Part shown: piece after piece, positions 1 through 10,800 of the stretch
Position numbering within the stretch: the first letter of the stretch is position 1
How the letters are laid out: the number at the start of each line of letters is the position of its first letter
NCBI GenBank assembly: GCA_965178125.1
Contig: OZ237747.1
Location: forward strand, 248,001 to 312,000
Length of the DNA: 64,000 bases
Source: Bilabrum cf. latius
Lineage: Eukaryota > Bigyra: Bicosoecida > Bigyra > Bicosoecida
Direction: 5' to 3'
Made by a program: the position numbers and the translations under genes
Notes under the pieces: model-generated
Seen by the model: the letters and a program-made list of their open reading frames with translations, nothing else
The model's database searches: none
What the model was told of the DNA's origin: nothing

Positions 1-1
1 T

Positions 2-661
2 ACTGGGGTGCTCCGCAGCCACCAGGTGCTTGGGTTCAACGTGACCAGCGGCCCATGGGAGCTGGACGGGACCCGCAATCCGGACGGATGGCCCTTGTCT
101 CGGCACGACCTCTTCCCCGTGCCTGATGTGTCTGTGCCTCTCGTATGGAGGGCGTGGTAGCCGCAGGGACAGGCACGCGGCGCCGCACTGCCCGCTGCGA
201 GCAGCACTGCGGCGTGCGTCGAGGGCGCGGTAATTGCCATCACGCATGGTGGTCGTGCTGGCGGGGAATCGTGTGCGTTTCTGTGGCCGGCAGGAGTGGA
301 CACAGGGCCGACCATCTCGACCGGGACGGCCAACCGCACCACCGGCCGCATGGACGACGTGCTGGTGCACGTGCACGAGGCCACGGAGGGCTGGGTGCTG
401 CTGGGCGAGCTGGACAAGTTTGTCCCCGCATCTCCTGATCGGGTCACTGGGTATTCCATCACAGCGTCAGGGTGTGGTACTACCACCGGTGCTTCCTTGC
501 GCGCAGGAGCGGACAAGGTGCTGCGCGTGACGGTGCTAGGTTCGGAAGGAGAGGTTGTGAGGATGGTGGCGGCGGCGGCAGGTTCAGATGGGGCGTGGAC
601 GGTGCGGGTGCGGCAAGTGACCTTGCCTGGCTCGGGCACTGCTGAGATTTGCTTTGAGTGA
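2..661 (+). CDS. 3' end of an unknown protein-coding gene (219 codons seen)
   Basis: One open frame runs from the window edge to a TGA at 659-661 if the TAG near position 148 is read as Gln. Under the standard code it would be two pieces. The visible protein contains FNVTSGPWELDGTRNPDGWP near its start and ends VTLPGSGTAEICFE. It has several N-x-S/T sequons and alternating beta-type hydrophobicity (VRVRQVTLPG), so an extracellular or lumenal beta-rich domain is plausible. I do not recognise the family; a glycoside-hydrolase C-terminal domain was considered but no motif supports it. The gene is convergent with the SLC35B1-like gene downstream, 386 bp between stops. The 5' part lies outside the window. 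Confidence 0.6.
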
Positions 662-1047
662 CTCTGAAACCACCACGGTTGAGACAAACTGATGTGTCCA
701 GCAAGATTTTTGGATCACTGAACGTACGCCACCGTGGACGGCAGGACGTTGCCATCCGGATGGAGGCGTTGCTTGCATTGCAATGAGCTCGCCTCTGATG
801 CGGGCATCTCCACGCCTCTTCCGCCCTACATTGCTTCATGCCACCAGTGTAGCCCCGATCCTCTTGGCATCACTAGGGCCTACAGAGCGCAATACGCTCA
901 GTGAGGCCGAGGATACCGGGGGGTATACCATACCGGGCACCTGACTCACCATCCACCATGCTTGCTCCCACCCACTGCCTTGCTGCCCCACCCCCTCGTC
1001 CCGTGACCCACTCACTCGGCCTGTCCCTCTCTTACTCGCGAACCCGT
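662..1047. other. Convergent intergenic spacer
   Basis: This 386 bp stretch lies between two converging stop codons. I see only short shadow ORFs and pyrimidine-rich sequence, consistent with two 3' UTRs. No RNA gene or repeat was recognised. Confidence 0.5.
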
Positions 1048-2357
1048 TCACTCGGGATCGGTCGGAATCCGCTTCCTGCGACGAACGCTCCCCGCCCGGC
1101 TGCCTGACTTCCGGCTGCTGCTGGCCCCGGGACCGTCGTTCGTCTGTCGCGGTGGGTCCTCGTCCTCCGTAGAGTCCTCAACCTTCGATGCATGGCCTAC
1201 GTTGGCGTCAGCCTTCTCCCCCTTCTTGCCGCCGAACGGAGGTGGAAGGAACCTCGCCACGATCTTGTCGTACGCGATGGCCCCGAACACGAGCACCACG
1301 CTAGCCCACTGGCTGCTCTTGAGGCCGTGCTTGAACTTGAGGTCCGAGACCACGATCGTCATGAATTTGCGGACCGTGGTGACCGTGGTGAGCAGGAGAG
1401 AGTCGAAGTAGTAGAGCATCGCGAACACGAAGAGCTGTCCGATGGCAGACGCGGCGCTGAAGATCAGCACTGCCTGCAGGACCTGCGGGTGATCCAGCAG
1501 GTACTTGGGGCCCTCGATCAGCTCTCCCTTGACTGCAAGCATCGCGATTGCCGCCAGGGCGCCGAACAAGTTCTGCACGGCCATCAGCTGGCGGTTGCTG
1601 CCAGCGTACTCCTTCAGCACTCGGTCCTGGTTGGGGCCCGTGTACATGTCGCACAGCAGAGAGCCAGCAAGCAAGGACATGCCAATGGCCTCCTGAAGAA
1701 CCGGGCTCATTCCATCCTCGCCTTCTTCTGGGTTTCCAGAGCCTGCCGCCTTCTTCTTCATGCGCAGGAGGTTGAAGGCGGCCACCCCAGCGGCCATCAG
1801 CACGACGCAGACGTACTTGTACGCTGGGTGCGTGCGTCCGTCAAATACTACCTGCCCAATCATGACTGGAATCATCTTGCAGCTCTTTCCTAGAGTTTGC
1901 ACGGGATAGCTCACATACTTGATGGCCTCGTTGGAGCACCACATTGCGAGCATGTACACGGCAGAAATCGGCGCGATCTCTGCGTAAGTGCGAGAATCGA
2001 AACCGTAAATGATTGCAGGACAATCCGTATGCAAAAGAAAAAGCTTTCGGGGTTCGCGGAATCATTCTCACGCTATGCTCCGTCGAGCGACAGAAGGGTT
2101 TTCTGTTTAGACGGCGGCACCTCAGCCTGGCTTTGTTGACTGAAGGCATGGAGCACAAGTTCTACCGCAGATGCCAGGATGAAGCTTACAATTAGCTGAA
2201 CGGCCAGCAGAGTTGACACAGAGCTAAACTTGGTGCCGTCATCCTGCACGACGTAAAGGCCTTCCTACAGAACCCCGTAGACCGAGTACATCCCAATAAT
2301 ACCACCAGCCAAGAGAACAAACAGGAAGAGACCGCCCGTCTTCGACTGCCCAGGCAT
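1048..2357 (-). CDS. SLC35B1: SLC35B1-like ER nucleotide-sugar transporter (UAA family), 405 aa
   Basis: Exons 2357-2072 and 1979-1048, joined by a 92-nt intron (donor GTGAGA, acceptor ACGCAG) in phase 1, give 405 aa ending in TGA. Exon 1 starts MPGQSKTGGLFLFVLLAGG (first membrane span), then GMYSVYGVL-TAG-EGLYVVQDD. In SLC35B1 this is YYGILQE, so the TAG at 2267-2265 falls on the conserved Gln. A second TAG (2075-2073) lies at the end of exon 1. Exon 2 carries the family hallmarks YVSYPVQTLGKSCKMIPVM, GPNQDRVLKEY, TTVTTVRKFMT and the final span. Known family role: multispan ER membrane carrier of UDP-sugars or ATP. The C-terminal tail is long, charged and Arg-rich (RAGSVRRRKR) rather than a clean KKxx. 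Family call is strong; the substrate is not predictable. Confidence 0.93.
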
Positions 2358-3072
2358 GGCTACAGCTGTAATCTGCGAAGGAAACTGCATGCAAGGAATA
2401 CACGTGGAGGAGCTATGCTGGCGACAATACACCACCGGCATGCATCTATCGCATGGTCTTGCTGGCCTATACCTGCATTAAGGCATTTCACATCAATGAA
2501 TTGCGGGAGATGCCTACGAACTCACTAGAGTTATCCAACAGTGACTCAAACCTGGCACAGCTTCGATTTTTTTGAACTACAGTGCACTGCACAATTCGTC
2601 AGCTCGTTTTTGTCATTTCATTTGAATTGTTTCTGAGTGCCAGTGGTGGGCAAATCGGAGGAAAGATGCTACCTGCACGATTCAGGCATGCTTTAACACG
2701 GTTCAAGCTGTACGATACGTGCCAGCCACTATCAGAAGGAGAGGCAATGCCTGGTCTCGAGTCTACTCCATGTGTTTGGCCAACCGCAAAGGCATGCTTT
2801 AGCGAATGCCCTGCGAAGCTGAAAGCATATGGAGGAGCTCACTAGTGTCGTTCAGCAGAATTTCAATAGTGTAGGCTATAGATTGAGCAGCCGGCGGGGG
2901 CATGCACCCACCCCACGACCCTCTGAGATCATGCTAGTCGCCCCAGTGGGGGCTGGCGCAGTCGCCGGCACTGCATTCGATCTAGAGGTGGAAGGTGCTT
3001 GCGCCACACTCCACGCATGGAACGGAACCTATTATCCTAGAGATGCTAGATGGCGATCAATTAAATCCTTCT
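2358..3072. other. Intergenic region, no confident gene
   Basis: About 715 bp, lower in GC than the flanks, between the SLC35B1-like start and the end of the dynein light chain gene (both minus strand). Open frames here need several TAGs within 20 codons and show no homology. The words GCATGCTTTA and CATGCTTTA recur. Probably promoter/5' UTR of the transporter and 3' UTR of the light-chain gene. Confidence 0.4.
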
Positions 3073-3538
3073 TTACGAGGCAAACGCACAAACGCCAATC
3101 TGTCCCAAATAGAAGTAAATGTAGGTAGCCCCCTTGTATGTCACATAGCTGCTGAATTTCCGCCCCACAAATACATGCCAAGTATGGGCTGGGTATGAAT
3201 CCTTGAGGTTCTATCGGATGATAGATGCCATCTCCTGCAACGAGAACGGAAGCGAAACAAACACAGGTGCACTTGTGCAATGCGAGTGTTAGCATTGCAA
3301 CAAATATGCCCAAGCCCGCCAGCTCACCTATTCTGTGAACCCATCATCAACGGCCTTCTTCGCAAAACCTACGGTCGACGCAGCCATATCTTTCTCCATT
3401 GAGCTGCGACGCAAGCAAAAATCGATGCAGCAATTCATCTGTACAATAGGTGCGTTCTCCATGGATTCGCTGTCTTGGGACGCCTCACCATATATTTACA
3501 ACCGCAGTATCAAGCTTAAACCTTTTCTTATCACTCAT
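3073..3538 (-). CDS. DYNLL: Dynein light chain LC8 (DYNLL type), 95 aa, three exons
   Basis: Exons 3538-3489, 3403-3328 and 3234-3073 join in phase (introns 85 and 93 nt; donors GTGAGG and GTGAGC; acceptors TCGCAG and TTGCAG) to give 95 aa ending in TAA. The protein follows LC8 along its whole length: MSDKKRF start, SMEKDMAAS (LC8 DMSEEMQ), then HTWHVFVGRKFSSYVTYKG and YIYFYLGQIGV (LC8 TWHCIVGRNFGSYVTH / FIYFYLGQV). Two in-frame TAGs, FTE-TAG-EMASIIR-TAG-NLKD, align with Lys in typical LC8 (IEKDIAAYIKKEF), which fits a polar residue such as Gln. The first TAG is the last codon of exon 2, directly at the donor (GAATAG|GTGAGC). Role: homodimeric hub light chain of dyneins. No single open frame spans the gene because its exons are short and in different frames. 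Confidence 0.93.
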
Positions 3539-3990
3539 GATGCGGCGAAATTCGTGCGTTTGTACGTGGCTTTCCGTTGCGAAGAAATGCCACTTTCAAA
3601 ATGACACGTTTCAAACCCGCTCCCGAGCCCGAGTGGAATTCTCCGTACCTTCACAGTAGCAGAGATCTTTGAAAGCTCTCGGCAGGCCAGCATAGCAAAT
3701 CCGATAGTTTGTGAGAGTTCGCAGGGTAGAACTGCTCTTTGCACGGTTTGTCAAGGCCCCGTACTTGCTCTCCGAGGCACCTGGTTTACCTTTGGAGGGC
3801 CCATTTTTTGCCGTTTGACTCGTGATTAGCCATTGTCTCGGGAAGACCGAACTAAAAACTAGTCAATTATTGTGTTTCCTCGGCTCGTCAACTCATCGTC
3901 CCTCGAATCAGACTCGGTACGTGGGTCGCACCAGGGATAGATTTGGTTGGACCTCGCTCGCCAGTCTTGCATCGCAGATAATTGCTGAAA
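3539..3990. promoter_or_regulatory. Shared divergent 5' region of LC8 and Rab7
   Basis: About 450 bp separate the LC8 start (minus, 3538) from the Rab7 start (plus, 3991). No conserved coding frame is visible. It holds an AT-rich stretch around 3800-3890 and probably contains both promoters and 5' UTRs. No TATA box could be assigned with confidence. Confidence 0.4.
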
Positions 3991-4782
3991 ATGGCAGGTG
4001 CAAGTGGCGCAGCTGCTGCCGGTGGCTCTGACGCTCAAGATTTTGCAAAAGTGACCCTGCTTGGCAACCCCAGCGTAGGCAAGACGTGCTTGATGAAGAA
4101 GTTCGTATATAGCAAGTGGGATCCTAGTTACAGAGTCACCCTAGGTGCTGACTTTGGCACCAAAGAAGTTACATTGCCGAACGGTAAATCCGTGACGGCG
4201 CAAGTTTGGGACACTGCTGGCCAGGGTGAGGCGCACGCGGCATCCGAACATGGTACAAATGCCTCCTGTACATGCTCTCCGCGATTCGTGAAGCAATACA
4301 GCCAAACGCACTCGCGTTCGTATTCGCATTGAATCTACATCCCATGCTTCGCAGAGCGATTCTATTCCCTTGGCAGCTCGTTCTACCGCAACTCTGACGC
4401 GTGCATGCTTGTGTACGACGTGAAGGACCCGGAGACGCTCAAGAACCTGGGCCGCTGGAAGCAGACCTTCCTCTCCAAGACATCGGGGGACAGGGGACAG
4501 GACGTCATCTTCGTGCTGCTGGGGAACAAGAGCGACCTGCCCACGGACGAGCAGGCGGTCTCGAAGGAGGACGGGGACGCGTGGTGCAGGGAGAACGGGT
4601 GCATCGCGCACTTCCGGGTTAGCGCCAAGTCGGGGGAGAACGTGGACGGCGCCTTCGCCAAGGCTCTGGAGGAGGTGGTCTCGGCTTCTAGGGGGCCCGC
4701 AGTGAGGGGAGACGAGATCCCGGACAAGGTGGTGCTGGATGACCCGGAGCCCGAGCCCCAGGCCAACGGATGCCCCTGCTGA
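3991..4782 (+). CDS. RAB7: Rab7-like small GTPase, 220 aa
   Basis: Exons 3991-4225 and 4355-4782 join in phase 1 (129-nt intron, donor GTGAGG, acceptor TCGCAG), giving 220 aa ending in TGA. G motifs in order: P-loop GNPSVGKT, switch I with LGADFGTKEV (Rab7 IGADFLTKEV), WDTAGQ|ERF split by the intron, GNKSD, and SAK. EIPDKVVLDDP matches the Rab7 C-terminal pattern EFPEPIKLDKN, and the protein ends GCPC, a CxC geranylgeranylation signal. Known role: late endosome/lysosome (vacuole) membrane traffic. There is no in-frame TAG. An upstream in-frame TTG at 3982 was not chosen because the ATG at 3991 fits the family's N-terminus. Confidence 0.93.
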
Positions 4783-5302
4783 TCCGCGGTTCATGATCCG
4801 ATCGTACCGCTGGTCCTAGCGGTGGGCCAAAGAGGGCACCTGCTCGGAGCAGGGGGTCTGGAGGAGGGGGTATGTGTTTGGTTGGGGCCACTGGCACGTT
4901 TGGAACCGGATGAGTGGCCGGGTGGATCGGATGGGTGGATCTGGAGTTGCAGGTGGCCCCGTGGCGGTGGCATGCCTTGGCGCCGATTGCAATGGGCGCG
5001 CCTATTGCGGGATCGGCGACGATTGCGTGAGCCGGAGTGTCGCATTCTCCTCGGTTGGGGCAGGACAGGGTGGAGGGCGCGGCCTTGCTGCCTGGCGAGT
5101 GGCGAGGGGGGTGGGCATGGGACCAACGGGGCCTGGGCTGTCGGGCCAGGACCAGTGGTATGTATCGAATGATAGAACGTATTATTTATTTTCTGTGTTC
5201 TGCATGCTTCTCGTTGTCGTGAGTCTTGCCAGACAATTTGGTCGTCTGGATACACGGAGTCAGCTGCTCTTCTCATACAGACAAGGAACACGCCACGATT
5301 CA
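4783..5302. other. Convergent intergenic spacer
   Basis: 520 bp between the Rab7 stop (plus) and the C1D stop (minus). The first 380 bp are G-rich on the plus strand; the rest is AT-richer (TTATTTATTTTC near 5182). No supported gene; probably two 3' UTRs. Confidence 0.45.
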
Positions 5303-6148
5303 TCAAGAGGCTTTGTTACCCCCGGTTCCTGTTTGCGCTTCGTGCCTCGCGAGCTGGGTCCGCCAGCTCAGGTGATTGCGAAGTGGCTGCGGCACGCTTC
5401 CGCCTCCCACCACCCTGCTCTCGCCGCCGCGGCCGCCCGGCCTGCCTCTGCCCAATCCATGGTCTTGAGCGTGAGATGCACCCGCGGAAGAACTGCCAAT
5501 CAATCCGGAATCGCTAGGTGCTGCAGCGGCTGAGCTTTGGGCTCCCCCTGATGTACGCCTTTTCTTCGAATCGCTTCCACCTGCCGTGGCAGCGCCTGCT
5601 GGCTCGCCCGGCTTGGAAGTTGCGTTAGAAGCCATTTCATCGCGCCCTCGTTTTCGTCTCTTGCCTCTGTTTTTGGGCTTAACAGAGTTGCTTGCGCGTT
5701 TCTTGGTGGCAGGCGCCGCGTCCTGTGCCTCGCCAGCCCACAAGTCTTTCGTCGGCTCTGGTCCCAGTGAAGCTTGTGCGCTTGATTTTGAATCCTTAAA
5801 CGATATGCTAGCCTTCACCAGGCGATCGGCAGCTGTTTTGTTCAACCGCAGTGCTTGCTGCCTCGCCTTAATTCTCTCGATGCTTGATTCAATCCGTTTC
5901 ATGTATTCCTTGACACGCGCTATGCCTTCTCGAACTGGGTGCTGCTTGACATCCTATTTGTGAAGCTACAGGTACGCGAACAACATGGTTTGCATGGAGA
6001 ATGACAACAATGAAAGCAGCCGAGCCTGCGCTATGCAAGCCTACTGCAACTCCCCACCAGCAGCCTTCTCTATGGCCTCAAAGGATTCAACCAGCGGCCT
6101 TGATAAGAATGGATCCAATTTGTCTTTGATCGCTAGAAACGTCTCCAT
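5303..6148 (-). CDS. C1D: C1D/Lrp1 (Rrp47-type) exosome cofactor, 281 aa
   Basis: A single exon from ATG 6148 to TGA 5303 once three TAGs are read as Gln (near 6042, 5967 and 5955). The N-terminal 100 residues form the Sas10/C1D helical domain: METFLAIKDKLDPFL, then QTMLFAYL-TAG-LHK-TAG-DVKQHPV and RVKEYMKRIE, where C1D has FWVYLATQGVNPKEHPV and RVYMNRVKE. Both TAGs fall inside the most conserved motif of the family. The C-terminal half is basic and low complexity (KPKNRGKRRKRGRDE, GRGRPGGRGG), as expected for an RNA-binding tail. Family role: RNA-binding partner of the nuclear exosome subunit Rrp6 in rRNA/snoRNA 3' processing. The stop of the JmjC gene lies 91 bp upstream on the same strand. 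Confidence 0.88.
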
Positions 6149-6239
6149 GCCTGCTTCTCTGCTTCTGCAAGGAAACAACGCCGCAGTACCCAGCGCTGGC
6201 TGTGACGACCAACCAGCACGCAACCCCCGGAACCACCAT

Positions 6240-7670
6240 TCAGCCCGTGCTCCATGGCGGCTCCTTTATTAGTCTCTCGCCGCGCTCTGGGGATATGTTG
6301 CCGTCCCCCACCCCTTGCTGCACTTCGTGGCTCCACATCTGCTCCCTGTGCATGGCCAGAGGCACGTGCTCCTGCTCCACCATGTCGTCGATATCGTCCG
6401 ACAAAAAGGCCCACACGGGGTCGGACAGAGGCACGAACCGGTCCAGATCTACCCCTTCACCAGCATCAATGCCCATCCCTGGTTCCTGCTCCTCCTCCTC
6501 CGCCTCTGTCCCCACGCATGCATCCAGATACCTCTCTCCGTACACCTCCCGCAGCAGGCCCTCGAGCTCGGGCTTGTCCTCAAGCCGTGCAATGTCGTCA
6601 TGCTCGTTCGATGCCTCTTCTCCCGCCCGGATGCGGCTCCAACTGTCTTGCATCCCCTCGATTGCCTCCAGGTGCTGCCTGCAGGACCTCTCAGTGGCTT
6701 GCAGCCGGGGCATGAACCAAACGTTGGCCGCAGTGGAGCGGCCCACCGGAGACCGCACCGCGTGCATCCACGCGTACGGGATGTATACGCAGTCTCCCGC
6801 CCGCAGGAGCACGTCGTACCACGTCGTCTCCTGCACTCTAGGGAGCGCCTCCAGGTCGACGGCATCCACGTCGATCGTGGACCGCATGCCGTATCCCGCG
6901 TGGTGGCCCGTGTTGTTCACGTGGGACGAGTAGGACGCGTTCATGAGGACGAGCCGCTTCTCACCGGATATGACGCAGTTCAAGTTGTCCTCTCCATCGT
7001 TGTGCAGCACCGACGACGTGTTTCCTGTGGATGACATCCAGAGCGAAGGCTCGCGCAGGTACAGCGAGTAGTGCCGGAGGCCCAGCGGCAGCGACATGTG
7101 CTTCCTTAGGCTTTGGGGAATCGAGTTTATGAGGTAGAATGCACGATTGCCAGCAACCTAGCCAGTGCGTGCGCTCCTTGATCCGAGCTTGCTGCTATCC
7201 TCGTCTCCCAGTGGCTCCAGGCCGGCATCGCGGCGGCTCAGCGTGATGTACTCGAGCAGGCTTCCGTGCACACCTGCGCCGCTCCTGTCCTCCTTCATCT
7301 TGAGCTCTCTGCAATAAATGGAGACATGCTTTTTGTGTACTCGGGATACCAGACAGGTAGCGCAGCTTGTTTGACAGCTGAGAGCGCATGCAAGAGCTCA
7401 CATGTCTACTTTAGCCTCTGCAGCGGCTGTATCTATGATACGAGCATCGGCCCAAAAATCAAATGCAGACCAGTGTGAAACAGCGTCTCGAATGAGAAGG
7501 GGGCGATTCAAGCGGACATACTCGAGGAAAAAGTCCGTCATTGCCGGAAACCCGTGGAGAATCGGCAAGTCTGTAGATGGATTCCTGTGAGCTCCGAGGG
7601 GCTCATGTGCCAGTGCAAGAAGCGACATGTCGTACAAAACCAATAGTATCATTCCAAGCGGGAGGGACAT
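6240..7670 (-). CDS. Secretory-type JmjC (cupin-8) domain protein, 445 aa
   Basis: Exons 7670-7402 and 7308-6240 (93-nt intron, donor GTGAGC, acceptor ATTGCAG) join in phase to give 445 aa ending in TGA; one TAG (7160-7158) lies in ARTG-TAG-VAGNRAFYL. The N-terminus MSLPLGMILLVLYDMSLLAL looks like a signal peptide or signal anchor. The JmjC core includes FLEYVRLNRPLLIRDAVSHW, the Fe(II) motif HND (His192, Asp194) followed by CVISGEKRLVLM, and PYAWMHAVRS with the third ligand His272. Known for the family: Fe(II)/2-oxoglutarate-dependent hydroxylase or demethylase. The leader suggests a lumenal hydroxylase rather than a histone demethylase (inference). The last 130 residues are acidic and not recognisable. 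Confidence 0.85.
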
Positions 7671-7844
7671 GGAGTAATGCTGCCATATGCTTGCTGCACT
7701 GCCGAGCAACGCGGGAGCAGCCAACCCCGGCGGTTGCGACCCCTGTAGGCGAGCAGGTGCCACAGTGCTGCGTGTGCACAGGCTGGGGTGGTGAGTAACC
7801 AAGCAGAATCAAAATATGGCGCTGCAACAAAATAGATACACGTT

Positions 7845-10800
7845 TCAGTAGTCAAAATCGTCCAAGCTATCATCGTCGTCGGGGCGTTCCGTCGTCTTTG
7901 TGGCTTCTTGCGGTCGAGCATCAGCTCCCGCTGTCTCAATGGCCCCACCGCCCTCAATCGCACCCGAAGCAGACGCTTCGAAGTCTGAATCCCCCTCATA
8001 GGCTGAGACCCCGGACAGCTCCAGCCTGGCCGCAGGAGAAGGCAGCTCCATGCGGCCCAGCTGCCCGCCGACGCCGACGAAAGGCTGAGCCGCAGCCCCA
8101 CCGCTCTTCTCGGAACCGCCTGAGGATTCGCTTCCTGGCACCGTGGCCCGCACACCCCTGACTAACTGCTGGGCAGCGGCAGTTCCGATGGACCCGCTCC
8201 CTCCCTGGCTTGCCGCCTTACCCCCTTCCAGTTCCCCGCCTCGGGAGCCAGACCCGGAGTCAGCACCCCCCGAGGCACCACTCTCGCGATCCGACGAATT
8301 TCCGCGACCACTCGGCCCAAACCCGAAGGAGGCCCCCGCTCCCTGCCCCGGCCCGATCCCCCTAACGCCGCCACCACCTCTTACGCCAGGAGGAGAGTCG
8401 TCCAACCCCCTTTCGATCGAGCTCAGTGCGCCCCCGAAGGCAGGGCTGAAGACGGCACCGTCGATGTCCGCCATCTCGTCCTAGATGCCCCCTTCTTCTT
8501 CTTCGTCCTCCCCCGCTCCCCCCATCGGCCTAGCTCCAGTCCCCCCATTGACAGGAGCGCCCTCCCCACCGACTGCAGGCCCACTGGCCCCAGAGCCGCT
8601 GCCCCAATCATCTTCGTTCTCCTCCTCTCGCTCCGACTCCGCCTCAGGGTGCGCCGCGGGATCAAATTCGGAGCCAAAAGACGTGCCCGTTCGCCCGGTG
8701 AAGCTCCGGGTTCCTCTCAACACCGGGCTCTGGGGCTGGCTCTGGCTCTGGCTCCGGCCATGGCTAGAGGAGGCCCCGCCCATCTGCGAGCTGTCCAGCG
8801 AGTCGTAGTCCCGCAGGGGAGACCCTTGTTCCCTGGGCCCCGCCCCGCCCCCGAGGGATGGCCTCTGAAGACGTCCAGTGGAGCTCGCCGCGCGAGAGCG
8901 GTGCATGGGGGAAGATCCCCCGGACACTGCTCCCGACCTGGATCGCGCCCTGCCAGCCGCCGCCAGCCTCGCCATCATCTGCATCCGGGAGCCGTCGCTC
9001 CTCGCACTCCTTGCGCTCCTTGGGCTGTCAATAGACCCACCCGTGGCCCGCGCCCTGGCACCCAGCCCCAGCCCACTGTCCGTCCTCTTGAGCGGAGAAC
9101 CGTCCGAACCCCCCTCCCCCTCCCCCTCCCCCTCGCCCTCGCCCTCGCCCGTCCCAGCCTCCGGGATCGAAGTGGTGGTAGAGGAGGTCAGGGCGCGCCG
9201 GCGGCGGAAGCTCGACAAATCAGGGGGCGAGTCCACGGCCCCGCTCCTCTTGCGGCTCCTGGTGGAGGCCATAGGGGGCGCCCCCTCCGAGGTGGCTTCC
9301 TGGGAATCGCTCCCCGGCGGCGGTGCTTGGCTCCCTCCTGCGCCCGCGCCACTCTGGGCTGCTTCCGAAGAGTTGTCGTCCTAAGGCGATGGGCCGGCTG
9401 CCTGCGTCACGTCTTGCTACTGCTGCTGCTGCTACCCAAACGGCGTGGCAGTATGACCCCAGCCGCTGCTCTAGCTACCAAACCCGCCGCTTCCTCCACT
9501 TCCCCGACCCGTGCCCATGCCCATGCCCATGCCAGTACCACCGAAACCGCTGGAGCCCCCGCTCCCGCCGAACCCACCACTACCTCCGAACCCACCACCC
9601 ATGCCCATACCCACGCTCTTGCCGCCAAATCCACCTCCGAACCCGCCCCCAAATCCACCCCCAAATCCGGTGGAGGGCTAGGACATGCTGCCGGCAGCGG
9701 TAGGCGCAGGTGCCGGAGTCCCAATGCTAGTGCTGGCAGGCGTCAGGTACTCGGCCCCAGAGGACGCCGATGAAGCGGAGGGCACCTGCTAGGCCAAACC
9801 CCGCGCCCCCGCGGATACCTGAGGGGCATGGATGCGCGAGGGCGGGGAAGATGACTTTTTCTTTTCCTAGCTGCCGTCTGCACTGCCGACACTATCTACC
9901 AGCTCTCCCGACAGGTCGATGTCTTCCTCCTCAAGGACCTCGCCCTGGTCCTGGTCCTGGTCCTTGCCATGCTGCTGCTATTGCTCCTCATCCTGGCTGC
10001 CGCTCTCCTCGTTCAGGTCAGCCATAGACACGGGCTGCACCGATGTTCTGGTGGTGCCATCATCACCGCTGCCTTGCTTGAAGCCCTATGGCCGTAATGG
10101 GGAGCCCCCAGCCGAGCCCACACCTGCACCGAACGCCTCCGCTGCAGGCTACCCCAGCCCCAGCCCGGCGCCGTGCACTCCACCATCGCCACCCTCTCCG
10201 TCCACCGACGACGCCACACTCTGCGGCTCGCTCTGCACCGCCACGGCCCCAATCTCTTCGTCCAGCGTGAGAGACACGGGGCCGGTAGGGGGAAACGGAC
10301 GGGCGCCACTGCTGTCCCCCGGCCGGCCCAGAGAGCCAGTACCAGCGGCAGAGCCAGGGCCCGGCGAATGCACCCGGGACTGCCTCGCAACTGGACTCTT
10401 CCGGTAGTCGGCCAGACTGGCAGCTGTGGATTGCCGCGAGAGCACACCCATGGCCTGGCCCACCAGCGCCTCTGCCACTTCTTTCCTCTTGTGCTGCTGC
10501 TGCTTCTGCTGCAGATGCTGGCTGCCGGTACCCCTATGCCGAGACTCATGCACGTCCTCATGCATCTATCGCGGCGTGGACGCGGGGGAAGCGCCGGCTC
10601 GCTGCCACATCCCCTTGCCCCCCGCGCCTCGAGAGGGGGACTGCGCCTCCCTGGCGCTCACCTGCGAGGCAGCTGCCAGCATAGGTGCGCGCCTGTCTCC
10701 GGCGGTCACCGAGACAGTCGGGTGATCCGCGCAGCCCATTCGCCGCCCTGCCTCCGCAGCCGCTGCCGCAGCTTCAGCCTTTGCCTCTGCGAGCATTCGC

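Noticed and set aside
1-661. Glycoside hydrolase C-terminal domain for the first gene
   Set aside because: Only general beta-rich character and sequons are visible; no catalytic or family motif could be pointed to.
2582-3128. Plus-strand ORFs in the spacer before the light-chain gene
   Set aside because: They need four TAGs within about 20 codons, show no conserved pattern and partly run antisense to LC8.
3032-3313. Minus-strand ORF of 93 codons over the dynein light chain gene
   Set aside because: It reads through an intron in the wrong frame; the overlapping frame gives a full LC8 with phased introns.
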